From Aureliella helgolandensis (GTDB lineage Bacteria; Planctomycetota; Planctomycetia; Pirellulales; Pirellulaceae): a DNA stretch of 64,000 nt. Both the position numbers and the translations under genes were made by a program. The stretch spans positions 868,001 to 932,000 of the forward strand of contig NZ_CP036298.1 of NCBI RefSeq assembly GCF_007752135.1, given 5' to 3'. The first letter of the stretch is position 1. Each line of letters opens with the position of its first letter. This document shows positions 9,376 through 18,883 of this stretch, piece by piece. The notes below the pieces were generated by a model. That model saw nothing but the letters and a program-made list of their open reading frames with translations. It was not told the origin of the DNA and ran no database searches.

Positions 9376-9840
9376 CTACATGCGGACCATCGTGACTTGC
9401 TTCTCAAGGACCCTGTTTTCAAGAAGTCTCATTGGATTCATCGAATAGGCCGCAGAAGGGGCACGGACGGTTACCGTGACTTCGGTCCCGCGGGGTGTCG
9501 TGGGCGTAATTTCGGGTGTGTAGACCACCGTGTAGTCCGCAACTTCGCGGGCGGCAAGGACTTCGGCAATGCGGGCTGAGGCGGTGGCATTGGTACCGCC
9601 AGGCCGCGTGGCGGCTCGAGCACCTTCGTAGGCTGCGATGGTCACCGCTTGCTTTAAGAAAATACCGTCGGCAATTTCGAGGGAAGTGAACACCAGCAAT
9701 ACGATGACTGGCAGCATCAGAGCCGTTTCAACCACGGCAACACCACGCCGGGAAGGGTTGCTCGCCGTCGAAGAACCGACACCACGTCTCATGGAACGTT
9801 GATTTTTGCGACGCACGATTTGTTGCTCTGAGGTGTTCAC
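9376..9840 (-). CDS. TadE-like pseudopilin protein
   Basis: 154 residues with the TadE pattern: basic leader, SRRGVAVVETALMLPVIV at about 30-47 (Glu38), one membrane helix, then IAAYEGARAATRPGG and a beta-rich tail. It resembles the gene at 7510-8001, so the two are probably paralogues. The frame starts with GTG at 9840. An ATG at 9792 (MRRGVGSS) would also give a complete TadE protein, and no clear ribosome site decides between them. It is first in the three-gene minus-strand set. It probably acts as a minor pseudopilin at the inner membrane. Confidence 0.82.
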   Translation of the reverse strand: MNTSEQQIVRRKNQRSMRRGVGSSTASNPSRRGVAVVETALMLPVIVLLVFTSLEIADGIFLKQAVTIAAYEGARAATRPGGTNATASARIAEVLAAREVADYTVVYTPEITPTTPRGTEVTVTVRAPSAAYSMNPMRLLENRVLEKQVTMVRM

Positions 9841-10109
9841 GGTTTCTATTGCGCAGTTAGTTGTTGGGGGAATGTCTTTGAGGGCACGTCCCGCTCTACG
9901 AGTAGGGAAACTGTTGTGTTTAGAGGGCTTGCTAAGCTAAACTGAGAAGCCAATTAAACTCTAGGTTACAAATCAAGTCGGTGTGGTTGGAAATTACAAA
10001 AAAGAGTTGAATCTTGCTCGGGGCGAGATCTGTAAACTATTCAGCACTAAATAGGCATCGCCAGCACCGTACGCCATTCGTGCGTTCCGAAGCACTAAGG
10101 AGCTCTACT

Positions 10110-11624
10110 ATGTCATGCAACGCCGCCACGGCGACACCGCCGTTTTCTCAGACACTATGGGAAGAGATCGCCGATTTTGAATTGGATCAAATTGAAAGCG
10201 GTTTGGTATTCTCGGAGCGACTGGCACGTGAGAATGGTTGGACGTTGCCGTATGCGCGTCGCGCGATCGGGGAATATAAGCGTTTTCTCTATCTTGCAGT
10301 GACGGTGGAGCATGTTGTTTGTCCCTCGGATGCGGTGGATCAAGTGTGGCACATGCATTTGACCTACACTCGCAGCTATTGGGACGAACTGTGTGGAGGG
10401 ATCTTGGGAAGGCCGCTGCACCATGGGCCGACAGGTGGAGGGAGCCGCGAACAGGAGAAGTTTTTTAGGCTGTATCAGAGAACGCAGGAATCGTATCGCT
10501 CCATTTTCGGAGAGGAGGCCCCTGCGGATGTTTGGCCATCGGCTACACGGCGATTTGGCCAGGACCTGCAGTTTGTCCGAATCAATCGTTCACAGCATTG
10601 GATTGTGCCACGTCCGTCCTGGTCGCAATCCATTGTTGGGGCAGCTAGCCTGGGGATGCTCTTCCCGCTGTTCCAAATCGCTGCCAGTCCATTGGATTGG
10701 AACGGTCCTACCTTCTTGGTGTTTTACTTCTGCCTCCTGGTAATTGCAGTTGTTGTGAGCTTGCTGGGGAGACTCTGGCTACTGCAAGCGGATGATTCTG
10801 AACTGCGGTCGAGGCCCTCTCGCTCCGTCGTTCATCCGATTGAGGCTGCCTGGATGAAAGGTGGAGACGAAGCGGCAATCAAGTGCGCCATGCTCGAACT
10901 AGCTCAAGCAAATTCAATTGACTTGGACGGCATGAAGGTGACGATCGGACCGAATTCTGCCAAGTACAAACCGCAGCACCGGGTCAGTCAGCTCGTGCTC
11001 AGTAGCATTGCTGGAGCGACGGGTAGCCAGTCGTGGTCTCGACTGCGCCGCGATGTTCGGCACGGATTGCTGGCGACAAGGCAGGGGTTGGAGGAAAAGG
11101 GATTGGTTGCGTCATGGTCGGACCGCGCAACAGCGGTTCTACTGCCACTGGCACTCATCGGCGGCGTGGCACTGCTGGGAGCTGCGAAAATCTGGGTCGG
11201 TTTCCAACGGAACAAACCAGTGACGTTCTTGATGCTCGGAGAGGTGCTTACGGTGGCCGTACTGGCGGTGACCATCGCGACCATCCCCAAGCTCACGCGC
11301 GCCGGTAAGAGGTTGCTACAGCGTCTGCAAGATGATCTTTCGGCAAGTGAACGCAAGAGCATTTCGTTGGCTGGACAAAAAGCGGATGTGGAGGGAACTG
11401 CGGAGAATTCGACCCAGAATGATGCACTCCTATGGTCGGCCGCACTGCTGGGGACTGGCTTCCTTGCAATGACTCCTTACGATGCATACGGTAGTTGGTT
11501 TGGTGCCCAACGGTCTTCCGGCACCGCAGGGGGTTGCAGTACGAGTGGCTGCGGAGGCGATTCCGGCTGTGGAGGTGGTGGTGGGTGCGGAGGAGGAGGC
11601 TGTGGGGGCTGCGGTGGAGATTGA
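10110..11624 (+). CDS. Membrane protein: GRDP-like N-terminus, TIGR04222-like body, Gly/Cys-rich tail
   Basis: 504 residues from the ATG at 10110, preceded by AAGGAG eight bases upstream. The N-terminal part carries VDQVWHMHLTYTRSYWDEL and LGRPLHHGP (His 81, 83, 104, 105), the signature of glycine-rich-domain-like (GRDP) proteins. Four hydrophobic segments follow, two near residues 170-220 and two near 345-395. Between them is a soluble region with repeated WSRLRR/GLLATRQGLEE-like helices, seen in proteins with the TIGR04222 domain. The last 36 residues are almost only Gly, Cys and Ser, with six Cys in a GGC/SGC rhythm. Function is unknown; the His cluster and Cys tail could bind metal (inference). 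It stands alone. Confidence 0.8.
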   Translation: MSCNAATATPPFSQTLWEEIADFELDQIESGLVFSERLARENGWTLPYARRAIGEYKRFLYLAVTVEHVVCPSDAVDQVWHMHLTYTRSYWDELCGGILGRPLHHGPTGGGSREQEKFFRLYQRTQESYRSIFGEEAPADVWPSATRRFGQDLQFVRINRSQHWIVPRPSWSQSIVGAASLGMLFPLFQIAASPLDWNGPTFLVFYFCLLVIAVVVSLLGRLWLLQADDSELRSRPSRSVVHPIEAAWMKGGDEAAIKCAMLELAQANSIDLDGMKVTIGPNSAKYKPQHRVSQLVLSSIAGATGSQSWSRLRRDVRHGLLATRQGLEEKGLVASWSDRATAVLLPLALIGGVALLGAAKIWVGFQRNKPVTFLMLGEVLTVAVLAVTIATIPKLTRAGKRLLQRLQDDLSASERKSISLAGQKADVEGTAENSTQNDALLWSAALLGTGFLAMTPYDAYGSWFGAQRSSGTAGGCSTSGCGGDSGCGGGGGCGGGGCGGCGGD

Positions 11625-11940
11625 AGCGGAACTCCTGTCATTGCAGCACGTTAGGGGCATTGCAGCGCGTTCGAGCCGTGGACCAAGGCGATCATCGGTC
11701 CGCCAAGGAACGCTCCCTGGGTGCCTCTATTCGCTTTCGTGTACCTGGGTGCGTATGCTATGATGAATCCCTAGGTTAATGGGCGTGCGGAAGAAATTGC
11801 GCCTGTGAAAAGCAGCCGCCAGTGAAACTAAAACAGTGATATTGCAGGCCAGCAGCGATGTTCCACTGGCAGTAGGCAGTTCCGAGAGCCACTGCGCCGC
11901 TCCTCTATAAACAATCCCTTTCATTTAAAATGTCTGGTAC
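11625..11940. other. Intergenic region without recognised gene
   Basis: These 316 bp separate two plus-strand genes. I see no convincing coding frame, RNA gene or clear terminator. The promoter of the DUF1549/DUF1553 gene that starts at 11941 probably lies here, but no good -35/-10 pair stands out. Confidence 0.5.
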
Positions 11941-14900
11941 ATGTTCCCATCCACTCTTCGCGCTTTCCGCTCCTCGATTCGTCAGCAAGGTAGATTCACC
12001 GTATGCTGCGCTCGCGACCTGCTGGGGGTTGGCTTGGTGGCTCTATTGCTGTTGGGCCTCGGTGTCGTTAGCCAAGTGCATGCACAGGCAGACGCTCCTG
12101 TTGACTTCAACCGAGAGATCCGGCCCTTGCTCAACGAACATTGCGTGAGCTGCCATGGAGGCGTGAAGCAGGCGGCAGATATAAGTTTTGTCTATCGCGA
12201 TCAGGCGCTCACGGTGATTGAGCCGGGAGATCCAGCAGCGTCCTACTTTCTTGATCGCGTGATGGCAGAGGACAGCGATGAACGGATGCCGCCTGCGGAG
12301 CATGGACGCGCGCTCAATGAGCACGAAATTGATTTGCTCCGCCGGTGGATTGCGGAAGGGGCTGAGTGGGGCTCACATTGGGCGTTCGTACCACCGGAGA
12401 AAGTGGAGCTGCCAGTAGACGCAGCGGCGGATTGGAGTCGGAGTCGGCTCGACCACTTTATCTTGGCTCGACTGCGACAGGTGGGCTTAGAACCCACGCC
12501 TGCGGCAACTCCGGAGCGTTGGCTGAGACGTGTCAGCCTAGATCTCATCGGACTGCCACCCTCTCCTGAAGAGCGGGCCGCATTTTTGGACGCGGTCCAC
12601 CGCGATGGAGAAGCCGCCTACGAAGCGGAAGTCGACCGCTTGCTCGATTCGCCCGCGTTCGGAGAACGCTGGGCCAGCGTTTGGCTAGACGCGATGCGCT
12701 ACGCCGATTCTCGTGGTCTGGGGCTCGATGGCCGACGTACCATTTGGAAGTATCGTGATTGGGTGATTCGGGCATTCAACCAAGACATGCCCTACGATCA
12801 ATTCACCATCCGGCAATTGGCTGGAGATCTCCTCTCTGAACCCACGCTCGACGATCTCGTTGCTACTGCAAGTATTCGGCTTACCCAAACGAATGAAGAG
12901 GGAGGCACCGATGACGAAGAATTTCGTGTGGAAGCAGTCATCGACCGTGTGAGCACTACTTGGCAGACTTGGCAGGGATTGTCCTTTGGATGTGTGCAGT
13001 GTCATGCGCATCCGTACGATCCCATTCGCCACGAAGAATACTACCAATTCATGGCCTTTTTTAACAACACGGCGGACTGTGATTTGGACAGCGATCAACC
13101 GACGGTCCGCGTGCCGCTGGACGATTCCCAAGCTACTCAAGCCGTAGAGCTCGACCGCCAAATCCAGCGGCTTGAGTGGCAGGAATGGGAGCTCGCCAAT
13201 CGCATTGCAGAGGGGGAGTCGACTTGGCATGCGCTGACCAACATCGCCGTATCGACTGACAATGGGACGCATGTGCAAGTTGCTCAATCGCCGAGTGTCT
13301 CCGAGTATCAAACGGTAGGCACGGTCGCCAAGGATACCACCGTGACGTTCGAGGGGGATCTTCCCGATGACTTTCGGCAATTGACCGCTGTCCGCTTCAC
13401 CGGTTTGCCAGTTGACTCACTCAAGGCACTGCGTGATTCGGAATGGGGATTCGTGATCTCGCATCTCCAATTGGAACTGTTGCCCGGCACCGAGGCGAAG
13501 GCGGGAACGGATGCGTGGATCAAGCTCGACATTGCTCGGGTGGTGGCCGATGAGCCGGAGCCGATTCTCGATCCGCAGCAAAGCCTAAACCCGAAATCGT
13601 CCCAAGGTTTTGGGGCGTACTCTCGCATCCACTTTCCACGCAGTGCGTCCTTCATCTTGGAGCGGCCGATCGACCTGGCTCCAGGAACTCGCCTCCGCGT
13701 TGCACTGAGCCAGAAGATCAACGCCTTGGGAGCCTTTCCGTTGGTCGCGCATCGTGGGCAGATCGCGGTAAGCAACGCCCCGGATTTTTCCCATTGGTGG
13801 AGTGCGCCCGACCGGCGTGCGGCTAGGCAGGTCTTGGACAAACTGGTTCGCCAGCGTTCACAGATTGCGTCGGTAGATATCCCGATCGCCCAGGAACGCT
13901 ACTCGCCACTGGCGCGCCCAACCCACGTTTTTGATCGTGGCGGGTTCCTCAGCAAAACAGAGCTGGTGACAGCGAAAACACCCGCCTTTTTGCCTCCGGT
14001 GATCGGCTCCAACCTGATGGGAGAGGCGGCGCACAGCGTGACTCCGGTCAATCGCTTGGACCTCGCCCGTTGGCTGGTGGCACCCGAGAATCCACTCACT
14101 TCCCGGGTGATGGTCAATCGCTTGTGGGCCGCAATGTTTGGAGCTGGGATCGTTGAGACGCAGGAGGATTTTGGATCGTCGGGAGCGAATCCCACGCATC
14201 CAAGATTATTGGATGATCTAGCCGTTCGTTTTCGAACTGAGATGGGGTGGCATCCGAAAGCGTTGCTCCGAGAAATGGCGTTGAGTTCAACCTATCGCCA
14301 ATCGTCGGAGGTATCGGCCGAGAAATTAGCACTGGATCCGCAAAACCAACTTCTGAGTCGCGGTTCCCGCAGGCGTTTGTCGGCGGAAACGATTCGCGAT
14401 CAAGCACTCGCCCTTTCGGGATTGCTTAGTAGCGAACAATTTGGTCCACCTGTCTACCCTCCAATCCCCGATGGGGTGTGGCAACCATTTCAATCTAGCG
14501 ACAAGTGGAAAACGGCAGGTGCTGACGATGCGGATCGATATCGTCGCACGATCTACACCTACACCAAGCGTTCCATTCCCTTTCCGTTAATGGCCTCCTT
14601 TGACGCTCCTTCTCGTGAGTTCTGTTCCGTGCGGAGACTCCCGTCTAACACGCCACTCCAGGCGTTAATGACCATGAACGATACGACCTTTGTCGAGGCC
14701 GCCCAGGCCTTGGCCGTCAGAATGCTGAATGACGAAGATCGTTTAGAAGCTCAACTCTCCTTTGGTTTGAGCCTGGTGACAGGGCGAGAGCCGCAAGAGC
14801 AGGAGCTAGCAGAGTTGGCCGCCTTGTACCAGCAGAGTGTGGATTTGAGTTGGCCTACAAACGAGGCAGGAGATGGGGACGCAGAAGTTGAAACGCCAGC

Positions 14901-14985
14901 AAAACCACTGGCGGACCCAAACCAGGCAGCCATGGTGATCGTGGCGGGGGTGCTGTTGAATCTGGACGAAGTACTCAGTCGCTGA
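11941..14985 (+). CDS. PSCyt1-DUF1549-DUF1553 cytochrome-type protein
   Basis: 1014 residues in the standard planctomycete order. A signal peptide ends near QVHAQA, followed by a PSCyt1 heme domain with CVSCHGG at 68-73. DUF1549 follows (DHFILARLRQ, then RVSLDLIGLPPSPEE). A second heme-type motif CVQCHAHPYDPI lies at 351-362, then a non-conserved beta-rich middle, and finally DUF1553 (RLDLARWLVAPENPLTSRV, GSRRRLSAETIRDQAL, LPSNTPLQALMTMND). It is exported, and the role in electron transfer or oxidative catabolism is inferred from its heme sites. The next gene, a DUF1501 protein, is its usual partner and starts 61 bp later, so the pair is very probably one operon. Confidence 0.92.
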   Translation: MFPSTLRAFRSSIRQQGRFTVCCARDLLGVGLVALLLLGLGVVSQVHAQADAPVDFNREIRPLLNEHCVSCHGGVKQAADISFVYRDQALTVIEPGDPAASYFLDRVMAEDSDERMPPAEHGRALNEHEIDLLRRWIAEGAEWGSHWAFVPPEKVELPVDAAADWSRSRLDHFILARLRQVGLEPTPAATPERWLRRVSLDLIGLPPSPEERAAFLDAVHRDGEAAYEAEVDRLLDSPAFGERWASVWLDAMRYADSRGLGLDGRRTIWKYRDWVIRAFNQDMPYDQFTIRQLAGDLLSEPTLDDLVATASIRLTQTNEEGGTDDEEFRVEAVIDRVSTTWQTWQGLSFGCVQCHAHPYDPIRHEEYYQFMAFFNNTADCDLDSDQPTVRVPLDDSQATQAVELDRQIQRLEWQEWELANRIAEGESTWHALTNIAVSTDNGTHVQVAQSPSVSEYQTVGTVAKDTTVTFEGDLPDDFRQLTAVRFTGLPVDSLKALRDSEWGFVISHLQLELLPGTEAKAGTDAWIKLDIARVVADEPEPILDPQQSLNPKSSQGFGAYSRIHFPRSASFILERPIDLAPGTRLRVALSQKINALGAFPLVAHRGQIAVSNAPDFSHWWSAPDRRAARQVLDKLVRQRSQIASVDIPIAQERYSPLARPTHVFDRGGFLSKTELVTAKTPAFLPPVIGSNLMGEAAHSVTPVNRLDLARWLVAPENPLTSRVMVNRLWAAMFGAGIVETQEDFGSSGANPTHPRLLDDLAVRFRTEMGWHPKALLREMALSSTYRQSSEVSAEKLALDPQNQLLSRGSRRRLSAETIRDQALALSGLLSSEQFGPPVYPPIPDGVWQPFQSSDKWKTAGADDADRYRRTIYTYTKRSIPFPLMASFDAPSREFCSVRRLPSNTPLQALMTMNDTTFVEAAQALAVRMLNDEDRLEAQLSFGLSLVTGREPQEQELAELAALYQQSVDLSWPTNEAGDGDAEVETPAKPLADPNQAAMVIVAGVLLNLDEVLSR

Positions 14986-15046
14986 GTTGGCCGCCAGTCG
15001 GCTTCCACCGCTCCCCCACAAAATGCACTTCAAGGAACCTATCGCG

Positions 15047-16513
15047 ATGTCCCATAAGTCCATCATTCACGAAGCCAACGAACAAGCGTTGCAGTACCAG
15101 ACTCGCCGGCACTTCCTCAGCCAATGCACAACCGGCCTTGGATCTTTGTGGTTGGCATCGCAGGCCCAAGGGGCCACTCCCAATAAAGTAGGTGGGGATA
15201 GTGCGCGGGGATTGCATGTGCCTCCCAAAGTCAAGCGAGTCATCTACTTGCACATGATCGGCGCGCCCAGCCAGCTGGAGTTGTTTGACTACCGACCAGA
15301 ATTGCAAAAATACGATGGGAAGGATTGTCCTCAAGCCTATTTGGAAGGACAGAGATTCGCCTTCATACAAGGCACGCCTCAAATGTTGGGGCCGCAATAT
15401 CCCTTCAAGCAACATGGAGCATCAGGAGCTTGGGTTTCGGATCGCCTGCCGCACTTTTCGGAAGTTGTCGACAAAGTCTGCTTTATCAAGTCAATGCAAA
15501 CAGACCAGTTCAACCACGGGCCTGCCCAGCTTATGGTCCAAAGTGGTCAATCTCGGATTGGCTACCCTTCGATCGGTTCTTGGGTAACGTGGGGACTAGG
15601 AACGGAGAACGAGGATCTTCCCGGATTTATTGTGCTACTGTCAGGCGGGCGTTTGCCGCGGGTGGGCAACGCGCTGTGGAGTAGTGGGTTTCTTCCATCG
15701 GTGTACCAGGGAGTCCAATGCCGCTCTAAGGGAGACCCCGTTTTGAATGTTTCGAATCCGCAGGGTGTGTCTCGCGATCAACGCCGCGCCGCACTTGACT
15801 CTCTTAAACGCCTCAACGAAATGAATCACGCGCAGTTTGGCGATCCGGAAACGTTGACTCGCATATCCCAGTACGAGTTGGCTTTCCGCATGCAAACCGC
15901 GGTTCCCGATGCGATGGACATCTCGCAAGAGTCGCCAGCGACCCATGAAGAATATGGTGTGGAGTTGGGCAAGGAGTCTTTTGCAAATAACTGCCTGTTG
16001 GCTCGGCGGCTAGCCGAGCGGGGCGTGCGTTTTATTCAACTGTACGACTGGGGCTGGGATACCCATGGATCGAACGAGAGTGAGTCGCTCAATGGTGGAT
16101 TTAATCGAAAGTGCCAGCAGTCCGACCGTCCGATGACTGCCTTGCTGCGTGACCTCGATCGTCGTGGTCTGTTAGAAGATACGTTGGTCGTGTGGAGCGG
16201 TGAGTTCGGGAGAACTTCCATGGCAGAAAATCGAGGCGGTGTGGCCACGCGATTCATCGGTCGAGATCACAATCCCAACGCATTCACGCTATGGATGGCC
16301 GGTGGTGGTGTGAAGGCCGGATTTAGCTATGGCGAAACCGATGAAATGGGATATCACGTAGCTGAGAATCCCGTCCAGGTTCGAGATTTTCATGCCACGC
16401 TGCAGCGTTTGCTGGGGATCGATTACCAGCGCATGACTTTCCCCTATCAGGGGTTGAACCAAAAATTGACCGGTGTCAAACCTGCCCGCGTGGTGGAAGA
16501 AGTCCTGCTGTAG
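15047..16513 (+). CDS. DUF1501 protein with Tat-like signal
   Basis: 488 residues. I chose the ATG at 15047 because CAAGGAA lies about ten bases upstream. The frame can be extended to a TTG at 14987, which would sit immediately after the upstream stop. The leader has a twin-arginine-like pattern, RRHFLSQCTTGLGSLWLAS (from residue 20). The body is DUF1501 (alkaline-phosphatase-like fold) with VIYLHMIGAPSQLELFDYRP, LPHFSEVVDKVCFIKSM, DWGWDTHG, WSGEFGRT and GRDHNPNAFTLWMAGGGVK. The reaction is unknown. These genes almost always follow a DUF1549/DUF1553 gene, as here, and the proteins are thought to work together in the periplasm. Confidence 0.92.
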   Translation: MSHKSIIHEANEQALQYQTRRHFLSQCTTGLGSLWLASQAQGATPNKVGGDSARGLHVPPKVKRVIYLHMIGAPSQLELFDYRPELQKYDGKDCPQAYLEGQRFAFIQGTPQMLGPQYPFKQHGASGAWVSDRLPHFSEVVDKVCFIKSMQTDQFNHGPAQLMVQSGQSRIGYPSIGSWVTWGLGTENEDLPGFIVLLSGGRLPRVGNALWSSGFLPSVYQGVQCRSKGDPVLNVSNPQGVSRDQRRAALDSLKRLNEMNHAQFGDPETLTRISQYELAFRMQTAVPDAMDISQESPATHEEYGVELGKESFANNCLLARRLAERGVRFIQLYDWGWDTHGSNESESLNGGFNRKCQQSDRPMTALLRDLDRRGLLEDTLVVWSGEFGRTSMAENRGGVATRFIGRDHNPNAFTLWMAGGGVKAGFSYGETDEMGYHVAENPVQVRDFHATLQRLLGIDYQRMTFPYQGLNQKLTGVKPARVVEEVLL

Positions 16514-16530
16514 CGCAAAACCACAGGTGC

Positions 16531-16583
16531 CTCTGGAGTACGTTGACTTTGGAGTGCGTTGACTCGTCATCGCTTTGGAGTGG
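16531..16583. repeat. Short repeat element with direct repeats flanking an imperfect palindrome
   Basis: The intergenic stretch holds a tandem near-copy (CTCTGGAGTACGTTGAC then TTTGGAGTGCGTTGAC) and a third partial copy CTTTGGAGTGG at 16573-16583. Between the second and third copies, GCGTTGACTCGTCATCGC is an imperfect palindrome. It lies between convergent genes. It looks like one member of a dispersed hairpin family, but only one is visible in this window. Confidence 0.45.
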
Positions 16584-16729
16584 TTCACGGTGGGTAGTCG
16601 TTGGTCCACCGAGCGGTTGTTTTGGGGCTAGGACAGAAGTCTTTTGCCGTCCATTTTTCCGCTCAGCCGTTAAGGCACTTGGTTGCCGGGCAAGAAAGCT
16701 TCGACGAGTCGCAGCAGTCCCTAGGGCTC

Positions 16730-18592
16730 CTACTCCTGCAATCGGGGATGGTCGCGTAAGAAAGTCTGCCAACTACTGCTGGAAATCGCGGTTCCCTGAA
16801 TGTCGCATTGCCGCAGTGCTGGCAACGCATCGAGCGTTTCCAAAGCCGCATCGGTCACGGGCGTTAGCGTCAGCCACAGGGTTTCCAGTGCACCGAGACC
16901 CGCTAGTTGAGACAGTTTCTGATCGTCAATTGCGCAGCGCGCCAGGTCGAGTTCTGCCAACGCTTGGAGCTCGTTGAGTTGCTTTAAGAAGGAGCCCTCT
17001 ACCGGTGTTCCCTCAACGCTTAGGCGGTTGAGTTCCTTGAGCAAGGGAAGCCATTTTAGTTGTTCATCGGTAATGTTGGTAAAAGAGAGGTCAAGCCACT
17101 GGAGTTTTGCTTGATTGTCCAGGGTCTGCCAGGTCTGAGGCGTGAGTTGACTGCCGGCAAGAACGAGATCTTGAACTTGATGGCCACTGTCTCTCAAGGA
17201 ATGTAGGTCTTCGTCCGACAGGGTCAGAGCCGTTTGATAGACCCGTTTGGCTTGTTGCTCGTTAGCCGCTAGCAGGTTCAAGAGGGGGCGAGGCGTATTC
17301 GCCAGGCTGCCATCGCCTCCTTGGTAGACATCGACCAGGGCCTTAAAAAATGCTTCACGTGCGCCAGCTTCTTCCAGTAATTGATCGAGAAAAAGGTGGG
17401 CCAGTCCTGCGGCATGAGTGTAGAGTCGGGATAGCTCTGGGCTCTTCTTCCACGAGTCTAAGTTGCCTTGTGTAAATTCCGACCAATCGGGCCAATATCC
17501 GTCGCGCACCGCCCGATAACGAGCTGTTTGCAGCCGGGGAGACTCCAGGCCACCAATGGTCCAGTAACTGCCACGCTGGTTCAACGATTCCATATACATG
17601 GCAATGCCCTCGACCAGCCATAGGCCGCCAGTCTCGCCTACGTGCGAGGGCTCTAAGTGCGTCGCTTCAGCGAGCAGTTGATGGGTGAGTTCGTGGAAAA
17701 GCGTGGCTGTCAGATTGTCGTCTGGATAGAAAAACGAAGTCTGAGAATCTGGGGCATAGTATCCAACCGAAACACCGATATTTGCCTCGGAAGCTCCCAA
17801 GAGTTGCAAGTACTCTTGTCGGTCTCGCAAGAGAACCACTTGGATCTCTTCAGGTTGGTCCCACGGTACCGCGCTTCCTGCTAGGCGTTGTTGAAGTTGG
17901 CCAGGGGCGGCCCACAGTGGATAAAAAATTTGACTCCACAGGCAATAGAATCGCTCGAGCTGCTGTGCTAGCTCCAGGCTAGCGCGCCGATCGGCGCGGG
18001 TGAGTAAATTAAAGTGCGTCGTTCGAATCTGGCTGTAGGATCGAGCTGGCCAAGCAAAGTTGGGATGAATGGTGGTCACGGTCCGCATTTGCGGGCGCCG
18101 AGTCAGCGCGGTGGTGAAGGCCCCCAGAGCACGCCGCGATGCGGAGTGTTGAGGGTGTTCGCGGTGGACTTGCCACAGCAGTTGAAAGGCTTCGGTTTCG
18201 AGCCCTTGGCCAGCTAGCTGCTGAACCTTCTCAAAGAGAAAGTCGGCGTAGCGGTGGCGAATGGCTACAAAAGAATCGCGCCAGTGTGCTTGGTTAGTGC
18301 TCTGCGGAGCCGTTGCTGAGGGGCCGTCTTCAGCTAAGTAGAGCACGGTCTGATCATCGCGTGGGAGCGGTAGCCAATTGCGAGAATATTCCGCTTCCGA
18401 CGGTAGCCCGATGCGCTCACAGATGTCCGCCAAGCGTTGCAACTCCGCTCGCATAGAAGCGTCGCTGAAGGGTGGCTCCACCTCCACTGATTCTCCAGCA
18501 GAGTTGGTCGGCAACTCTTGAGCGACCACTAAGGCAGCGTTCGCAAGCATGAGGAAGCTAGCCAATAGTGGGAAGAAGAGCTGCAAGTGCAC
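16730..18592 (-). CDS. Exported HExxH metallopeptidase-like (DUF1570-type) protein with leucine-rich repeats
   Basis: 620 residues. The start is a GTG at 18592, supported by GAGG six bases upstream and an immediate signal peptide (LFFPLLASFLMLANAALVVA). The middle contains ATLFHELTHQLLAEA around residue 300 and GGLWLVEGIAMYMESL about 25 residues later. This is the gluzincin pattern (HExxH plus downstream Glu) of DUF1570 proteins, which suggests a zinc peptidase that may or may not be active. From about residue 470 to the end are LRR-like units (LQWLDLSFTNITDEQLKWL, LAELDLARCAIDDQKLSQL, LETLWLTLTPVTDAALETL), which usually mediate protein contacts. The substrate is unknown. It is convergent with the DUF1501 gene. 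Confidence 0.8.
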   Translation of the reverse strand: MHLQLFFPLLASFLMLANAALVVAQELPTNSAGESVEVEPPFSDASMRAELQRLADICERIGLPSEAEYSRNWLPLPRDDQTVLYLAEDGPSATAPQSTNQAHWRDSFVAIRHRYADFLFEKVQQLAGQGLETEAFQLLWQVHREHPQHSASRRALGAFTTALTRRPQMRTVTTIHPNFAWPARSYSQIRTTHFNLLTRADRRASLELAQQLERFYCLWSQIFYPLWAAPGQLQQRLAGSAVPWDQPEEIQVVLLRDRQEYLQLLGASEANIGVSVGYYAPDSQTSFFYPDDNLTATLFHELTHQLLAEATHLEPSHVGETGGLWLVEGIAMYMESLNQRGSYWTIGGLESPRLQTARYRAVRDGYWPDWSEFTQGNLDSWKKSPELSRLYTHAAGLAHLFLDQLLEEAGAREAFFKALVDVYQGGDGSLANTPRPLLNLLAANEQQAKRVYQTALTLSDEDLHSLRDSGHQVQDLVLAGSQLTPQTWQTLDNQAKLQWLDLSFTNITDEQLKWLPLLKELNRLSVEGTPVEGSFLKQLNELQALAELDLARCAIDDQKLSQLAGLGALETLWLTLTPVTDAALETLDALPALRQCDIQGTAISSSSWQTFLRDHPRLQE

Positions 18593-18883
18593 GGTATCCT
18601 CAAGATTGGGTTAGGGCCTCGGGGCATTCCATTCCACCGCGCAAGCGGGGCTCCCGTTGAGGCCTACTTAAATGACGCGGAGAAACTTGTTTCGATGTGG
18701 TGGTTGGGGGCGGTTGCGCGCCCAACTCGAACGTTCGGCAGTTGAGCGACTCGATCGCTACCTCCATTCTGAATCAGCCAGCGGTCTCCTGGCTACTGCG
18801 AGGCGTTACAATAGCGAAGCAATGCCAAAGTTACCTCTCACCGTACCCAGTCCTAGGGACTATAGCGATAGGCGGAAAAACTC

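Noticed and set aside
12685-13380. 231-codon minus-strand frame
   Set aside because: It is antisense to the DUF1549/DUF1553 gene, which has clear motifs in the other frame.
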